Below are positions 26,438 to 34,944 of a stretch of 64,000 bases of DNA, piece after piece; within the stretch, counting starts at the first letter, position 1; each line of letters starts with the position of its first letter. The notes below the pieces were generated by a model. The model did not search any database. It was given only the letters and a program-made list of their open reading frames with translations, and had not been told where the DNA came from. This stretch comes from Clostridiaceae bacterium (GTDB taxonomy: Bacteria; Bacillota; Clostridia; Peptostreptococcales; Peptostreptococcaceae), in the NCBI GenBank assembly GCA_902362365.1, contig CABIVQ010000005.1:30704-94703 (forward strand). Reading direction: 5' to 3'. Position numbers and translations under genes: made by a program.

Positions 26438-27910
26438 CTAAATCCCTATTGGAATACAATTATATAATCTCTTATGCTCTTCTAATGCATATTTGTCAGT
26501 CATCCCTGATATGTAATCACATATTATCATCAATAAAATTGAATTATAAATATTACAGTTTTCACTACTAATATCATAATGTATTTCAGAAATTATATCT
26601 CTAATATCACCAATTTTATTCTTATCTTCCATTCCATCAATTAAGTCTTTTGATATATTTAATTCAGATTTATTATTTAAAAGACTTTCATATAATTTTT
26701 TTATTGTCTTGTCAGGTAATTGTTGTGGATTGAACACATATGCTTCAAATAATTTCCTTATAACATATTGGCCTGCACCATCCATTCTTTGAGCTTCAAA
26801 TGAATTAAGAATTCTCCTCTTAAGAAATTTTTGAAATTTTTCATCTTCGTTCTTAACTTTTTCAGAAAAACTTACTAATTCCTTAATATTTCTTTCTGAG
26901 AATATGTTAGGCTTTTTATTATAAAAATCATTTGAAGAATTAATATCATATTCATTTTTTAATATTTCTAAATTTTCGTTAGTTTTATTTATTATATCAT
27001 TTGTTAGAAAATTCACTATAAGTTTAGAAAATAAAGCAATACTAGCATATTTGTTATCTTTATTATTTTCTATATCTTTTAATATTGCTAGATCCTCTTC
27101 TTTAAATATACAGTCTTCTTCTCTCACAAACCTTGCTTTTATTTCATCTAACAAATCTTGTACGTCTAAAATTTTATATTCTATTGCATCTTCTATATCG
27201 TGATGTCTTTGAGCTATCTCATCAGCAATTCCTACAATTAATGCCTCTATACTCCAACTATTACTTTCATCTAGTTGCATATTTATGTCATTATAAAATT
27301 CCAAACTATAATTATAGTTGCTACTACATTCACCCTTAAACTTATTATGCTTCAAACTACAGATAACTTTACCACTATCTTTTTTACATTTTTTATATTT
27401 AAGTGAACTATGATTTAATATACCCCATAATACATCTTTTGTTAAATTTAGAGATCTTTCCTCTAATTGGGTAGCAACTCTAACACCTTGCCAATTATGT
27501 TTAAAGCCCTTCATATCCTCTCTTAAGTTTGTATTAAAGTCAGATATTATATAACATCCATTCATAATATGATTTAATGTTCTTTCCCCAACATGTCCAA
27601 ATGGTGTATGACCTAAATCATGTCCTAATGCTATTGCTTCTGTTAAATCTTCATCTAATCCTAATGCTTTTGATATTGTTCTAGCTATCTGAGATACTTC
27701 TAACGAATGTGTCAGTCTTGTTCTTAGATGATCATCTTTTACTGTTAGAAATACCTGTGTCTTTCCACTTAGTCTTCTGAACGCTCTAGAGTATAGTATC
27801 CTATCTCTATCTCTTTGATAAGCACTTCTTATTGGATGTTCTTCCTCATATTTAATTCGTTTAGAGTTATTAAAATCTGCTTTAAAAACTGTTATATCTC
27901 TATTCTCCAT
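26438..27910 (-). CDS. dgt: dGTPase-like HD-domain nucleotide triphosphohydrolase
   Basis: The 490-aa protein shows the Dgt layout: SRAFRRLSGKTQVF, RTRLTHSLEVSQIARTIS (H68), and LGHDLGHTPFGHVGE (H97, D98, H101), which together form the HD metal site, with a YEYDI-type lid region later. dGTPases split dGTP to deoxyguanosine and triphosphate; some bacterial ones defend against phage by draining dNTPs. It lies between the 151-aa gene and hsdR inside a type I R-M locus, with GGAGGGGAG before its ATG. That setting makes a defensive dGTPase plausible, but a housekeeping role is not excluded. Confidence 0.85.
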   Translation of the reverse strand: MENRDITVFKADFNNSKRIKYEEEHPIRSAYQRDRDRILYSRAFRRLSGKTQVFLTVKDDHLRTRLTHSLEVSQIARTISKALGLDEDLTEAIALGHDLGHTPFGHVGERTLNHIMNGCYIISDFNTNLREDMKGFKHNWQGVRVATQLEERSLNLTKDVLWGILNHSSLKYKKCKKDSGKVICSLKHNKFKGECSSNYNYSLEFYNDINMQLDESNSWSIEALIVGIADEIAQRHHDIEDAIEYKILDVQDLLDEIKARFVREEDCIFKEEDLAILKDIENNKDNKYASIALFSKLIVNFLTNDIINKTNENLEILKNEYDINSSNDFYNKKPNIFSERNIKELVSFSEKVKNEDEKFQKFLKRRILNSFEAQRMDGAGQYVIRKLFEAYVFNPQQLPDKTIKKLYESLLNNKSELNISKDLIDGMEDKNKIGDIRDIISEIHYDISSENCNIYNSILLMIICDYISGMTDKYALEEHKRLYNCIPIGI

Positions 27911-27959
27911 GATTTTCTCCCCTCCATGATTTATATATATAAATTCAGTACAGTAAATT

Positions 27960-28415
27960 TTATAATGTATAATTATTTACATACTGACTTATGTCAATTC
28001 TATCTTCACCTAAACGAACTCTACCATCATAGCAAACTCTACCATAGAAATGAGGGTAAATTGCATAATCAACTTCTCCATCTTTCTTTTTCTTTGAGTT
28101 TAATGAAAAATGATTTTTTAGCTCTTCTTTTGTAAATACTATTGCCTTATCAACATCTTCACTACTTACAAATACAATATAATCAAAGTCAGGATTATCT
28201 ATATCTTGACTAGATATAGTCTGCCAAAGATATGTATTTTCATCATTTTCTTCTTTGTAATTTTTACTTGTTCTTATTTTTACTTTTTTTATTCCTTCTG
28301 TTGTTGTAAGTGTTATGTTGTTTGCTTTAGTTGATACGTTTTCTATTTTTTCCATGTTGTTTTCTATAAATTTTGATAGTATTGCCATTGTTATGTTTTT
28401 TCTATTTAATTTCAT
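27960..28415 (-). CDS. Unknown 151-aa protein embedded in the R-M island
   Basis: I start this at ATG 28415, with GGGGAG just before; a longer frame to 28547 only adds a fragment of an hsdR-like gene. The protein begins MKLNRKNITMAILSKFIENN and carries KVKIRTSKNY, WQTISSQDIDNPDFDYIVFV and IVFTKEELKNHF. The DFDYIVFV wording with nearby charged residues is compatible with a small PD-(D/E)XK-type or regulator fold, but no motif is decisive. It lies 50 bp before dgt and could be cotranscribed with it. Function unknown. Confidence 0.6.
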   Translation of the reverse strand: MKLNRKNITMAILSKFIENNMEKIENVSTKANNITLTTTEGIKKVKIRTSKNYKEENDENTYLWQTISSQDIDNPDFDYIVFVSSEDVDKAIVFTKEELKNHFSLNSKKKKDGEVDYAIYPHFYGRVCYDGRVRLGEDRIDISQYVNNYTL

Positions 28416-28430
28416 ATATTCTCCCCGTGA

Positions 28431-28530
28431 TTTTAATATTTCCTTATTTATATTTATAAGGTTTTCTTCTAGTCTATCTAGTAGAAGAAAGCCTTTGTTG
28501 TCTCTTTTTAATTCTCTTCCATGTATAATT
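28431..28530 (-). pseudogene. Remnant of an hsdR 5' region
   Basis: The minus strand reads YIIIHGRELKRDNKGFLLLD then RLEENLININK. It matches residues 22-55 of the intact system-2 HsdR (YKYIHGSNLKRENKEVLLLE) and is clearly similar at DNA level to 26170-26270. Only about 100 bp remain, before the 151-aa gene. This marks a lost second hsdR copy or a recombination joint. Confidence 0.75.
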
Positions 28531-28555
28531 ATATATAAATTAGACAAAAAATAAA

Positions 28556-28582
28556 AGCTAGTCTATTTAACTAACTTTTATT
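28556..28582 (-). terminator. Weak terminator after DUF262 gene
   Basis: GTTAGTT and GACTAGC arms with T run (TTTTATTTTTT) on the minus strand; related in sequence to the terminators at 23244 and 26389. Confidence 0.5.
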
Positions 28583-28597
28583 TTTATTAAGGTATAA

Positions 28598-30427
28598 TTA
28601 TCTACATATTTCATCTAATCTTTCTATACTCCAAATTTCCTTACATAAATCTTTGTATAAATTATTTCTCTCTAAAAGTTCCTTTTTATTAAACTCATCA
28701 TAATACTTAAAGTTAAAATTTTTCTCATTTATAAATCTTAAAAATAGAGGATTATTTTTATAACAATTAGGATTTAATGTTCTCGCTAGTAAGTTTTCAC
28801 TGTCATACTTCTTAACTTTATCTTCATACTTCATATCTTTTAAGCTTCTATTTTTATCCTTAGGAAGTATTAGTAAACCGCCAAATTTATTTCTAAAGTG
28901 CTTAAACTCTTCTTCTGTTTCAAACTCATTTTGATGATTTCCTTGATTATAGTTATTAGACCATATATGCTCTATATCATAACTATTTTTTTGAGATCGA
29001 TTTACATAATTATCAAAACTAGAATTAATACCACTATTACTTTCTAAGTAATATGTCATTCTAGAAATAATATGTAACATATATCTAGCTGTAAATTGAT
29101 TTAGATAAAAATTATCTATAGCCTCTAATGTTTGCTCCATATTATCAATCTTACTTTTTAAAATATCCTTTAACTCATCTAAGCTTTTTCTTCTTACATC
29201 TTTAGTGATATTAAACATAGTATATCTAACAGAAGAATAATTAACTGTTTTAAAATTGAATACCCTTCTAGATATATATTGATCTATAAAGCATGATATC
29301 AACTTTATTTTTTTATCTATAATTTCCTGACTATCATCTAGGCATATAGATGCTAATATTATTTGATATTGTAAATTAAAATCCCTATCTGCATTATAAA
29401 AAACATACTCAAAATCTGCATTAAATTCACTAGAGTATACTTTTAGTCTCTTATATATATTTGAAAATAACTTAAACTCTTTTAATATAAAGTTTTCAAA
29501 AGATGAACTATTGGTAAGCCCTATACTTTCCCTATTTTCTCTTATCCACTTATGAAATGACTGACCTATTATTTCATAATCCTTATCTTCTGCACCTTTT
29601 TTTCCTTCTCTTATAGAGTCTGCATATTGACTTCTTATCCAGTGCTTTATAAAATCAGCTTCTCCATCTTTTTCTATTTCTTTAAGCTCAAGTATAGTCT
29701 CTTGCCATAATTTATTAGCAATGTTTCTAGTTTCATCATCACTTATTTCTGATAGTAAGTATCCTTTTAACATCTCTGACGGTGTTAATCTAAGACCTCT
29801 ATCATTCATAGTGACAAATACAGTATGTGCATCTTGCTCTGTTGTAGTTGTTATCTTTATTAAAGTTACTTTGTATATTAACCATTCTATAAATAACGGC
29901 AATATATCACTTTTTAATTCTTGAGGAAATATTTTTTCAATATCCTTATATCTATTATATAAATTTATTACACTTTCATTTTTTTCATTCTCTATATCAT
30001 AAGTTTCATTTTCATATAAACCTTCTAAACAAGCTTTTCTCTCTTTTACATCTATACAAAAAGTCTTTTTTCCAAACTTTTTAGTAAATATCAAATTTTC
30101 AATATTAATTTGATTTGTATTTATATTTTTTTGAAGGTTGTTTAAATACATTAATAATAATGTAAGTGATGATAATCTTTGCTGACCATCAATTATTTCA
30201 TTTTTATCAGTTAATATTATAGGACCTAAGAAATATCCTCCATAATTTTCTACATCATCTTGTGTATCTCCATCTTTATAATAATTCATAAATTCATTTA
30301 CTAGATCATATACAAGTTCTTGTATTTGTTTTGTTCCCCAGTTATACTCTCTTTGATAGTATTGAACACTGTATCTATCATTAAATAAATCGTTTATCTC
30401 TATTGGATTACCTGTTATTCTATTCAT
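28598..30427 (-). CDS. DUF262/DUF1524 protein (GmrSD-like type IV restriction family)
   Basis: A 609-aa protein with an N-terminal DUF262 domain (VQYYQREYNWGTKQIQELV, GGYFLGPIILTD and the D80-GQQR-84 motif that binds and hydrolyses nucleotide in the ParB/Srx-like fold). The C-terminal DUF1524 HNH-type nuclease domain has YDIEHIWSNNY, then FRNKFGGLLILPKDKNRSL. This is the single-chain form of GmrSD-type enzymes, which cut modified phage DNA using NTP. It follows hsdS by about 100 bp and so adds modification-dependent restriction to a methylating system. Confidence 0.88.
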   Translation of the reverse strand: MNRITGNPIEINDLFNDRYSVQYYQREYNWGTKQIQELVYDLVNEFMNYYKDGDTQDDVENYGGYFLGPIILTDKNEIIDGQQRLSSLTLLLMYLNNLQKNINTNQINIENLIFTKKFGKKTFCIDVKERKACLEGLYENETYDIENEKNESVINLYNRYKDIEKIFPQELKSDILPLFIEWLIYKVTLIKITTTTEQDAHTVFVTMNDRGLRLTPSEMLKGYLLSEISDDETRNIANKLWQETILELKEIEKDGEADFIKHWIRSQYADSIREGKKGAEDKDYEIIGQSFHKWIRENRESIGLTNSSSFENFILKEFKLFSNIYKRLKVYSSEFNADFEYVFYNADRDFNLQYQIILASICLDDSQEIIDKKIKLISCFIDQYISRRVFNFKTVNYSSVRYTMFNITKDVRRKSLDELKDILKSKIDNMEQTLEAIDNFYLNQFTARYMLHIISRMTYYLESNSGINSSFDNYVNRSQKNSYDIEHIWSNNYNQGNHQNEFETEEEFKHFRNKFGGLLILPKDKNRSLKDMKYEDKVKKYDSENLLARTLNPNCYKNNPLFLRFINEKNFNFKYYDEFNKKELLERNNLYKDLCKEIWSIERLDEICR

Positions 30428-30531
30428 TATACCCCCTCATTATACTTATTTTACTTTATATTTAATATTTACATATGATTATTTAAACTTGTAATATATT
30501 ATACATAATATAAAATTACTTAATAATAAAT

Positions 30532-31737
30532 TTATTTTACTCTTATCTCACCACTCATAAGCTTTGTAAGTACGGTATCTCTAATTTCTCTTAACACTTT
30601 ATTTTCATCTTCATTTTTAATTCTATATTCATATTTGGATTTTATCATACTATTAAACTTCTCAAGTATATCATCACTCGGTATTACACATCTAATAGAA
30701 TTCAAATTCTTTTGATTTATTTTTGGTTGAACTGCACCTGTTACTATATGAGAAACTTTAGTATTCTTTAACAACAAATATAAATATTCATTACTAAAAT
30801 TATTTTTCCCTCTTAGTACATGTGCATGATTATTTACCCAAAATTTACCGTATACATATTGAAGTATTGGATAACCTTCACTATCAATAACAGTTCCATC
30901 TTCTCCCATTAATATATATACTCCATCAAATATATAATCATCTACATAATCCATCAATGATGCTGCTCCATAATAAGGATATATATTTTCTCTTTTCTCT
31001 CTTTCCATTTTAGATAATGGTATCCTTTTTGAATCATGTATTTCACTTATATCAGAAAAATATCCAACTTCCCACTCCTTAGGAATCATCCCAAGTTCAC
31101 TTTCAACCATCTCTCCACCACTAGACTTGTAAGGCATACCCTCTTCATTAGGAAACTCAAAATCAACAAACCATCTCTTAAAAAGAGCCTGTGCCATCTC
31201 CTCTAAAGTCTTGTTCATCTCATTATTTAACTCAATCTTATCATCTAAAGAAGATAAAATATTAGCTATCTTTTCTTGTTCTTCTATTGATGGTAATAAT
31301 ATATCTACATTTTCTAATACATCCTTTTGAACTCTCTGTCTACCAGATGAACCTGTCATAGACTTGATTGCTACATTTCTAAATTCAGGAGATATAGATA
31401 AATAATATATAAAGTCATTTATTGTTTTTCCTGCTTTTTCTCTCATTACAATAAATTCAGTTGAACCAAATCCAACTTCATTATCTTCTAATATATCAAC
31501 TCTTGCAGTTTTTCCATTTTCCAAACATGGCGTTATTCTTGCTAGTAGAGTATCTCCATTTCTAAACTTAGTTCCGCTAGTAAATTCAGTCTCTTCGTAT
31601 CCACTTATCTTTCTTTTAAAAGTATCTAATTTATCCATAGCTACTTTTTTGGATAAGGTTCCCTTTTTTATACTCTCTTTTGGATTAAACTCTATAACAT
31701 CTTTTAAAGTATATTCCTGCCACTCATTACAACTCAT
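30532..31737 (-). CDS. hsdS: Type I R-M specificity subunit HsdS (system 2)
   Basis: I start at ATG 31737 because TTGGAGG lies 9 nt upstream; the frame extends to 31776 but without a site. The 401-aa protein has two target-recognition regions with the conserved spacers (SIEEQEKIANILSSLDDKIE, then FKRWFVDFEFPNE, typical of the HsdS central conserved region, and EIRDTVLTKLMSGEIRV at the end). It overlaps hsdM by 11 bp, showing translational coupling. TRDs differ from system 1. Confidence 0.93.
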   Translation of the reverse strand: MSCNEWQEYTLKDVIEFNPKESIKKGTLSKKVAMDKLDTFKRKISGYEETEFTSGTKFRNGDTLLARITPCLENGKTARVDILEDNEVGFGSTEFIVMREKAGKTINDFIYYLSISPEFRNVAIKSMTGSSGRQRVQKDVLENVDILLPSIEEQEKIANILSSLDDKIELNNEMNKTLEEMAQALFKRWFVDFEFPNEEGMPYKSSGGEMVESELGMIPKEWEVGYFSDISEIHDSKRIPLSKMEREKRENIYPYYGAASLMDYVDDYIFDGVYILMGEDGTVIDSEGYPILQYVYGKFWVNNHAHVLRGKNNFSNEYLYLLLKNTKVSHIVTGAVQPKINQKNLNSIRCVIPSDDILEKFNSMIKSKYEYRIKNEDENKVLREIRDTVLTKLMSGEIRVK

Positions 31738-33220
31738 ATCCAATTCCTCCAAGTTGTTTTCTAATCTCATACTCAAGCTCCCTAGACTTTCTAAACTGCT
31801 CTGCTAAAGCACTAGTCAATCTATCCATCTTCTTCTCAAAAGGCTCACCATCATCTTCTACTTCCTCAATTCCAACATATCTACCAGGAGTAAGAATAAA
31901 ATCATGTTCCCTTATTTCATCAATACTTGCTACTTTACAGAATCCTTGAATATCCTCATAGTTCTCTTCATTTTGCCAAGAAATATAAGTACTAGAAATC
32001 TTCTTAATATCCTCATCACTTAACTCTCTTAACCTTCTATTTACCATCTCACCCATCTTACGAGCATCTATAAATAAAGTTTGTCCCTTATGCTTTTTAT
32101 CTCTATTAAAGAACCATATACAAACAGGAATTCCAGTAGTATAGAATAACTTATCAGGAAGTGCCACTATACAATCAACTAAATCATCTTCTAATATTTT
32201 TCTTCTTATCTCTCCTTCATTAGAAGTATTAGAAGAAAGTGAACCATTAGCAAGTACAACACCTGCCTTACCTTTTTGACTTAGTTTATCTAACATATGC
32301 TCAATCCATCCATAGTTAGCATTTCCAGCTGGTGGTGTTCCCCATTTCCATCTAGCATCATCTACAAGTAATGGTTGTCCCCAATCACTTTGGTTAAATG
32401 GTGGGTTTGCTAATATGAAATCAGCTTTTAAGTTCTTATGTAAATCTTCATGGAATGTATCTGCATTTTTACTTCCTAAATTATTCTCAATTCCTCTAAT
32501 AGCTAAGTTCATTTTTGCTAATTTCCATGTAGTAGGGTTTGATTCTTGTCCATATACACTTATATCAAAAGCACTTCCACTGTGTTCTTCTACGAATTTA
32601 AGTGATTGAACAAACATACCTCCACTTCCACAAGCAGGGTCATATACATATCCTTTGTATGGCTCTATCATTTCTACCATAAGTGCAACTATTGATTTAG
32701 GTGTATAGAATTCTCCTCCACCTTTTCCTTCGTTAGCTGCAAATTTTCCTAGGAAATACTCATATACTCTTCCTAATATATCTTTTTCTTTTCCTTCTTT
32801 TCCACCTACATTTATATTAGTGAATAAGTCTATTATTTCTCCTAATATTCTTTTGTCTAACTCTGGTCTAGAGTAATTTTTAGGTAGCACTCCTCTTAGT
32901 GAGTCATTTTCTTTTTCTATAGCATCTAGTGCTGTATCTACTACTTGTCCTATTTCTGCTTGCTTTGAGTGTTTTGCTATGTAGTCCCAACGAGCTATTT
33001 CTGGTACCCAGAATACTCCTTCAGCTAAGTAAGCATCCATATCTTCTGCAAACTCTTCATCTTCCTTAAGTAGTTCATTATATTTTTCCATGAATGTATC
33101 AGAAACGTATTTTAAGAATATTAATCCTAATACTACGTGTTTGTATTCTGCTGCATCCATATTATTTCTTAATTTATCGGCACTTGCCCATAATTGTTCT
33201 TCAAATCCTATTGTTGCCAT
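31727..33220 (-). CDS. hsdM: Type I R-M methyltransferase subunit HsdM (system 2)
   Basis: The 497-aa protein has the HsdM N-domain (LRNNMDAAEYKHVVLGLIFL), the AdoMet motif DPACGSGGMFVQS near residue 195 and catalytic NPPFNQSDW near 280. It belongs to another type I family than the HsdM at 2.0-3.6 kb. It begins the minus-strand segment hsdM-hsdS-DUF262, with hsdR farther down. The start codon is ATG 33220 after AAAGGATG. Upstream lie prophage remnants (33296-33535), not a promoter-rich spacer. Confidence 0.94.
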   Translation of the reverse strand: MATIGFEEQLWASADKLRNNMDAAEYKHVVLGLIFLKYVSDTFMEKYNELLKEDEEFAEDMDAYLAEGVFWVPEIARWDYIAKHSKQAEIGQVVDTALDAIEKENDSLRGVLPKNYSRPELDKRILGEIIDLFTNINVGGKEGKEKDILGRVYEYFLGKFAANEGKGGGEFYTPKSIVALMVEMIEPYKGYVYDPACGSGGMFVQSLKFVEEHSGSAFDISVYGQESNPTTWKLAKMNLAIRGIENNLGSKNADTFHEDLHKNLKADFILANPPFNQSDWGQPLLVDDARWKWGTPPAGNANYGWIEHMLDKLSQKGKAGVVLANGSLSSNTSNEGEIRRKILEDDLVDCIVALPDKLFYTTGIPVCIWFFNRDKKHKGQTLFIDARKMGEMVNRRLRELSDEDIKKISSTYISWQNEENYEDIQGFCKVASIDEIREHDFILTPGRYVGIEEVEDDGEPFEKKMDRLTSALAEQFRKSRELEYEIRKQLGGIGYEL

Positions 33221-33295
33221 TTTTCCACATCCTTTTTACTTTATATATAAATTATAACAAATTATATTAAATTTTATAATAGCTAAAAAATACTC

Positions 33296-33410
33296 ATTTC
33301 CCATATACCATATAATTCAATTTCTTCTCCTACGCACCTCCAAAATCCTACTCCTAACAACCATATGCCTATATCCCATATATAAAATATCGACTATCCT
33401 GATCATAATC
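33296..33410 (-). pseudogene. Deleted copy of the prophage dnaC-like gene
   Basis: The minus strand reads VDILYMGYRHMVVRSRILEV, RRRRN, a stop, then IIWYMG. The first part matches GVGVLYMGYRDSVVR and the last part SRLVEM...CVEIRGKRLNYRVYGK of the intact DnaC-like protein at 36775-37590, joined by an internal deletion. The plus-strand DNA CCCATATACCATATAATTCA mirrors CCCATACACCCTATAATTCA at 36781. It shares the odd C-rich plus-strand composition of the intact gene. Confidence 0.7.
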
Positions 33411-33432
33411 TCATTAGCTGATTGTACAATAA

Positions 33433-33535
33433 ATGATCGCTCTTGGCATGTGTTTGCTTATTAGGATTAATGGTAAGCTCCAAACTCTATCTGATAGTAT
33501 TAATGGATTGTATAAAAATATAATTAGTTATGAAA
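33433..33535 (+). pseudogene. Remnant of a YvrJ family gene
   Basis: The plus strand reads IALGMCLLIRINGKLQTLSD then SINGLYKNIIS, close to the YvrJ protein at 14614-14760 and about 80% identical in DNA by eye. The N-terminus is missing, and an extra T near the end (AGTTATGAAATAA against AGTATGAAATAA) shifts the frame past the original stop. A hairpin terminator still follows it. Confidence 0.75.
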
Positions 33536-33544
33536 TAAAAATAA

Positions 33545-33579
33545 GCATCAGAGTTATGCTGTATCTGCACTCTGGTGCC
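33545..33579. terminator. Bidirectional terminator after YvrJ remnant and PLD gene
   Basis: GCATCAGAGT pairs with ACTCTGGTGC (one G.T-type mismatch) with T runs both ways; it separates the SIR2-PLD pair from hsdM. Confidence 0.75.
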
Positions 33580-33594
33580 TATTTTTATAAAAAT

Positions 33595-34944
33595 CTATCG
33601 CAACCTATAACTAACCAAATTATATAATGGATTTAACATCTCTACATACTCTACCACTAAATTTGAGATAGAATCTAGGTTCCTTAATCTTATATCATCT
33701 GGCTTAAAAGATTTACTTAATATTGATATTTTGCCTTCATCATCATAATTATAAAAATCTTTAAATTCCCTTATATCTGAACTATCTATATCAAACTTTT
33801 TATCATCTATATACCATATAAATCCATAGCCCTTCAGATTTTCTAATTCTAGATTTAATGCTTCCATAAAATTATTATCAATCATTTTATCTTTCATAAA
33901 ATATCTGTCTATCGCTCCATTATGAACTGAATGAAATAAATTAACTGAAAATCCTGATTGAGATATAGAGTATTGTATGCATGCATGTTTTTGGAATCCA
34001 AACCCTTCTTCTTTACGAACATATTTTTTATGAGCATCTTTATTTAAAATTTTTATCTCATCCTCTGTCTTCCCATATCTCACTCCCAACCAGTCAACTT
34101 GATATTTATTAAATTGATTAGGCTCTATTGATGAGACAATATTTGCATTTCTCGGATGATGATTTAAGTTTAAATTTTTAATTATATGATATATGTTATC
34201 ATTAATATTAAGTAATTTCTCTCTTACATTACTTCTACTGTTTATTATATTTGAATCTCCTTTTTTTATATTTCTATCAAAAAATAGCTCATAATCACTA
34301 AAATTAAAATAATAATCATCAATATCATATTTTTCCTCGTCAAAAGCATCTTTATTTGTTTGTATTTTATATATTTTTCTATGTATTTTATTCTGTATAT
34401 TATTTAATTCCTTAATGTCATTTTCAATTTCTTTATACCAATTTATTATTGATATATCTAATTCTTTAGATTTATTATTACAATTCTCAAAAAAGCATTC
34501 CAATACTAATTTTTCATTTGAACTATTATCTATATCTTTTATAGTGTCAAATTCTAAATTACTTTCTACTCCACCTTTGGTTAAATTAGACGATCCAAGT
34601 ACTAATCTACTTTTATCTTTTAATTCAAATAAATATACCTTTGGGTGAAATTTTATATCAAACACAATTTTAACCTGTGCTACTGAGTCTAGTTCTTGTA
34701 AAATTTGAACTTGATTTTGATTTGAAAATTCTGGAGAAATATATATTTCTATTTTATTTTTCCCTAACCCACTCTTACTTGAAATTTCTTTTATAAGCTC
34801 TACTCCATAATATGATACATATGCTACTGCGATTTTTATTTTCTTCACATTCTCTAATTCTAAAAAACTTTGCTTTAATTTATTTCCACCGTAATAAAAC
34901 TCCACTATTTTTTCCCCACTTCTTATTATATTATTCACATGCAA
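33595..34944 (-). CDS. Phospholipase D-like (HKD) nuclease-type protein paired with SIR2
   Basis: The 449-aa protein opens with a PLD-like fold: IKIAVAYVSYYGVELI, then DIKFHPKVYLFELKDKSRL and LVLGSSNLTKGGVESNLEFD, giving H100-x-K102 and the GSSN and E127/E131 partners. One HKD motif is present, as in Nuc/BfiI-like nucleases that work as dimers. The rest (residues 180-449) has no recognised domain. The gene overlaps the stop of the SIR2 gene by 14 bp, so the two are translated together. Two-gene coupling of a NAD-type effector and a PLD nuclease-like partner suggests a defence system; which subunit senses infection is unknown. Confidence 0.8.
   Translation of the reverse strand: MHVNNIIRSGEKIVEFYYGGNKLKQSFLELENVKKIKIAVAYVSYYGVELIKEISSKSGLGKNKIEIYISPEFSNQNQVQILQELDSVAQVKIVFDIKFHPKVYLFELKDKSRLVLGSSNLTKGGVESNLEFDTIKDIDNSSNEKLVLECFFENCNNKSKELDISIINWYKEIENDIKELNNIQNKIHRKIYKIQTNKDAFDEEKYDIDDYYFNFSDYELFFDRNIKKGDSNIINSRSNVREKLLNINDNIYHIIKNLNLNHHPRNANIVSSIEPNQFNKYQVDWLGVRYGKTEDEIKILNKDAHKKYVRKEEGFGFQKHACIQYSISQSGFSVNLFHSVHNGAIDRYFMKDKMIDNNFMEALNLELENLKGYGFIWYIDDKKFDIDSSDIREFKDFYNYDDEGKISILSKSFKPDDIRLRNLDSISNLVVEYVEMLNPLYNLVSYRLR

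Noticed and set aside
28415..28547. N-terminal extension of the 151-aa protein
   Set aside because: The extra residues match hsdR and not a new domain, and the true ATG has its own GGGGAG site.
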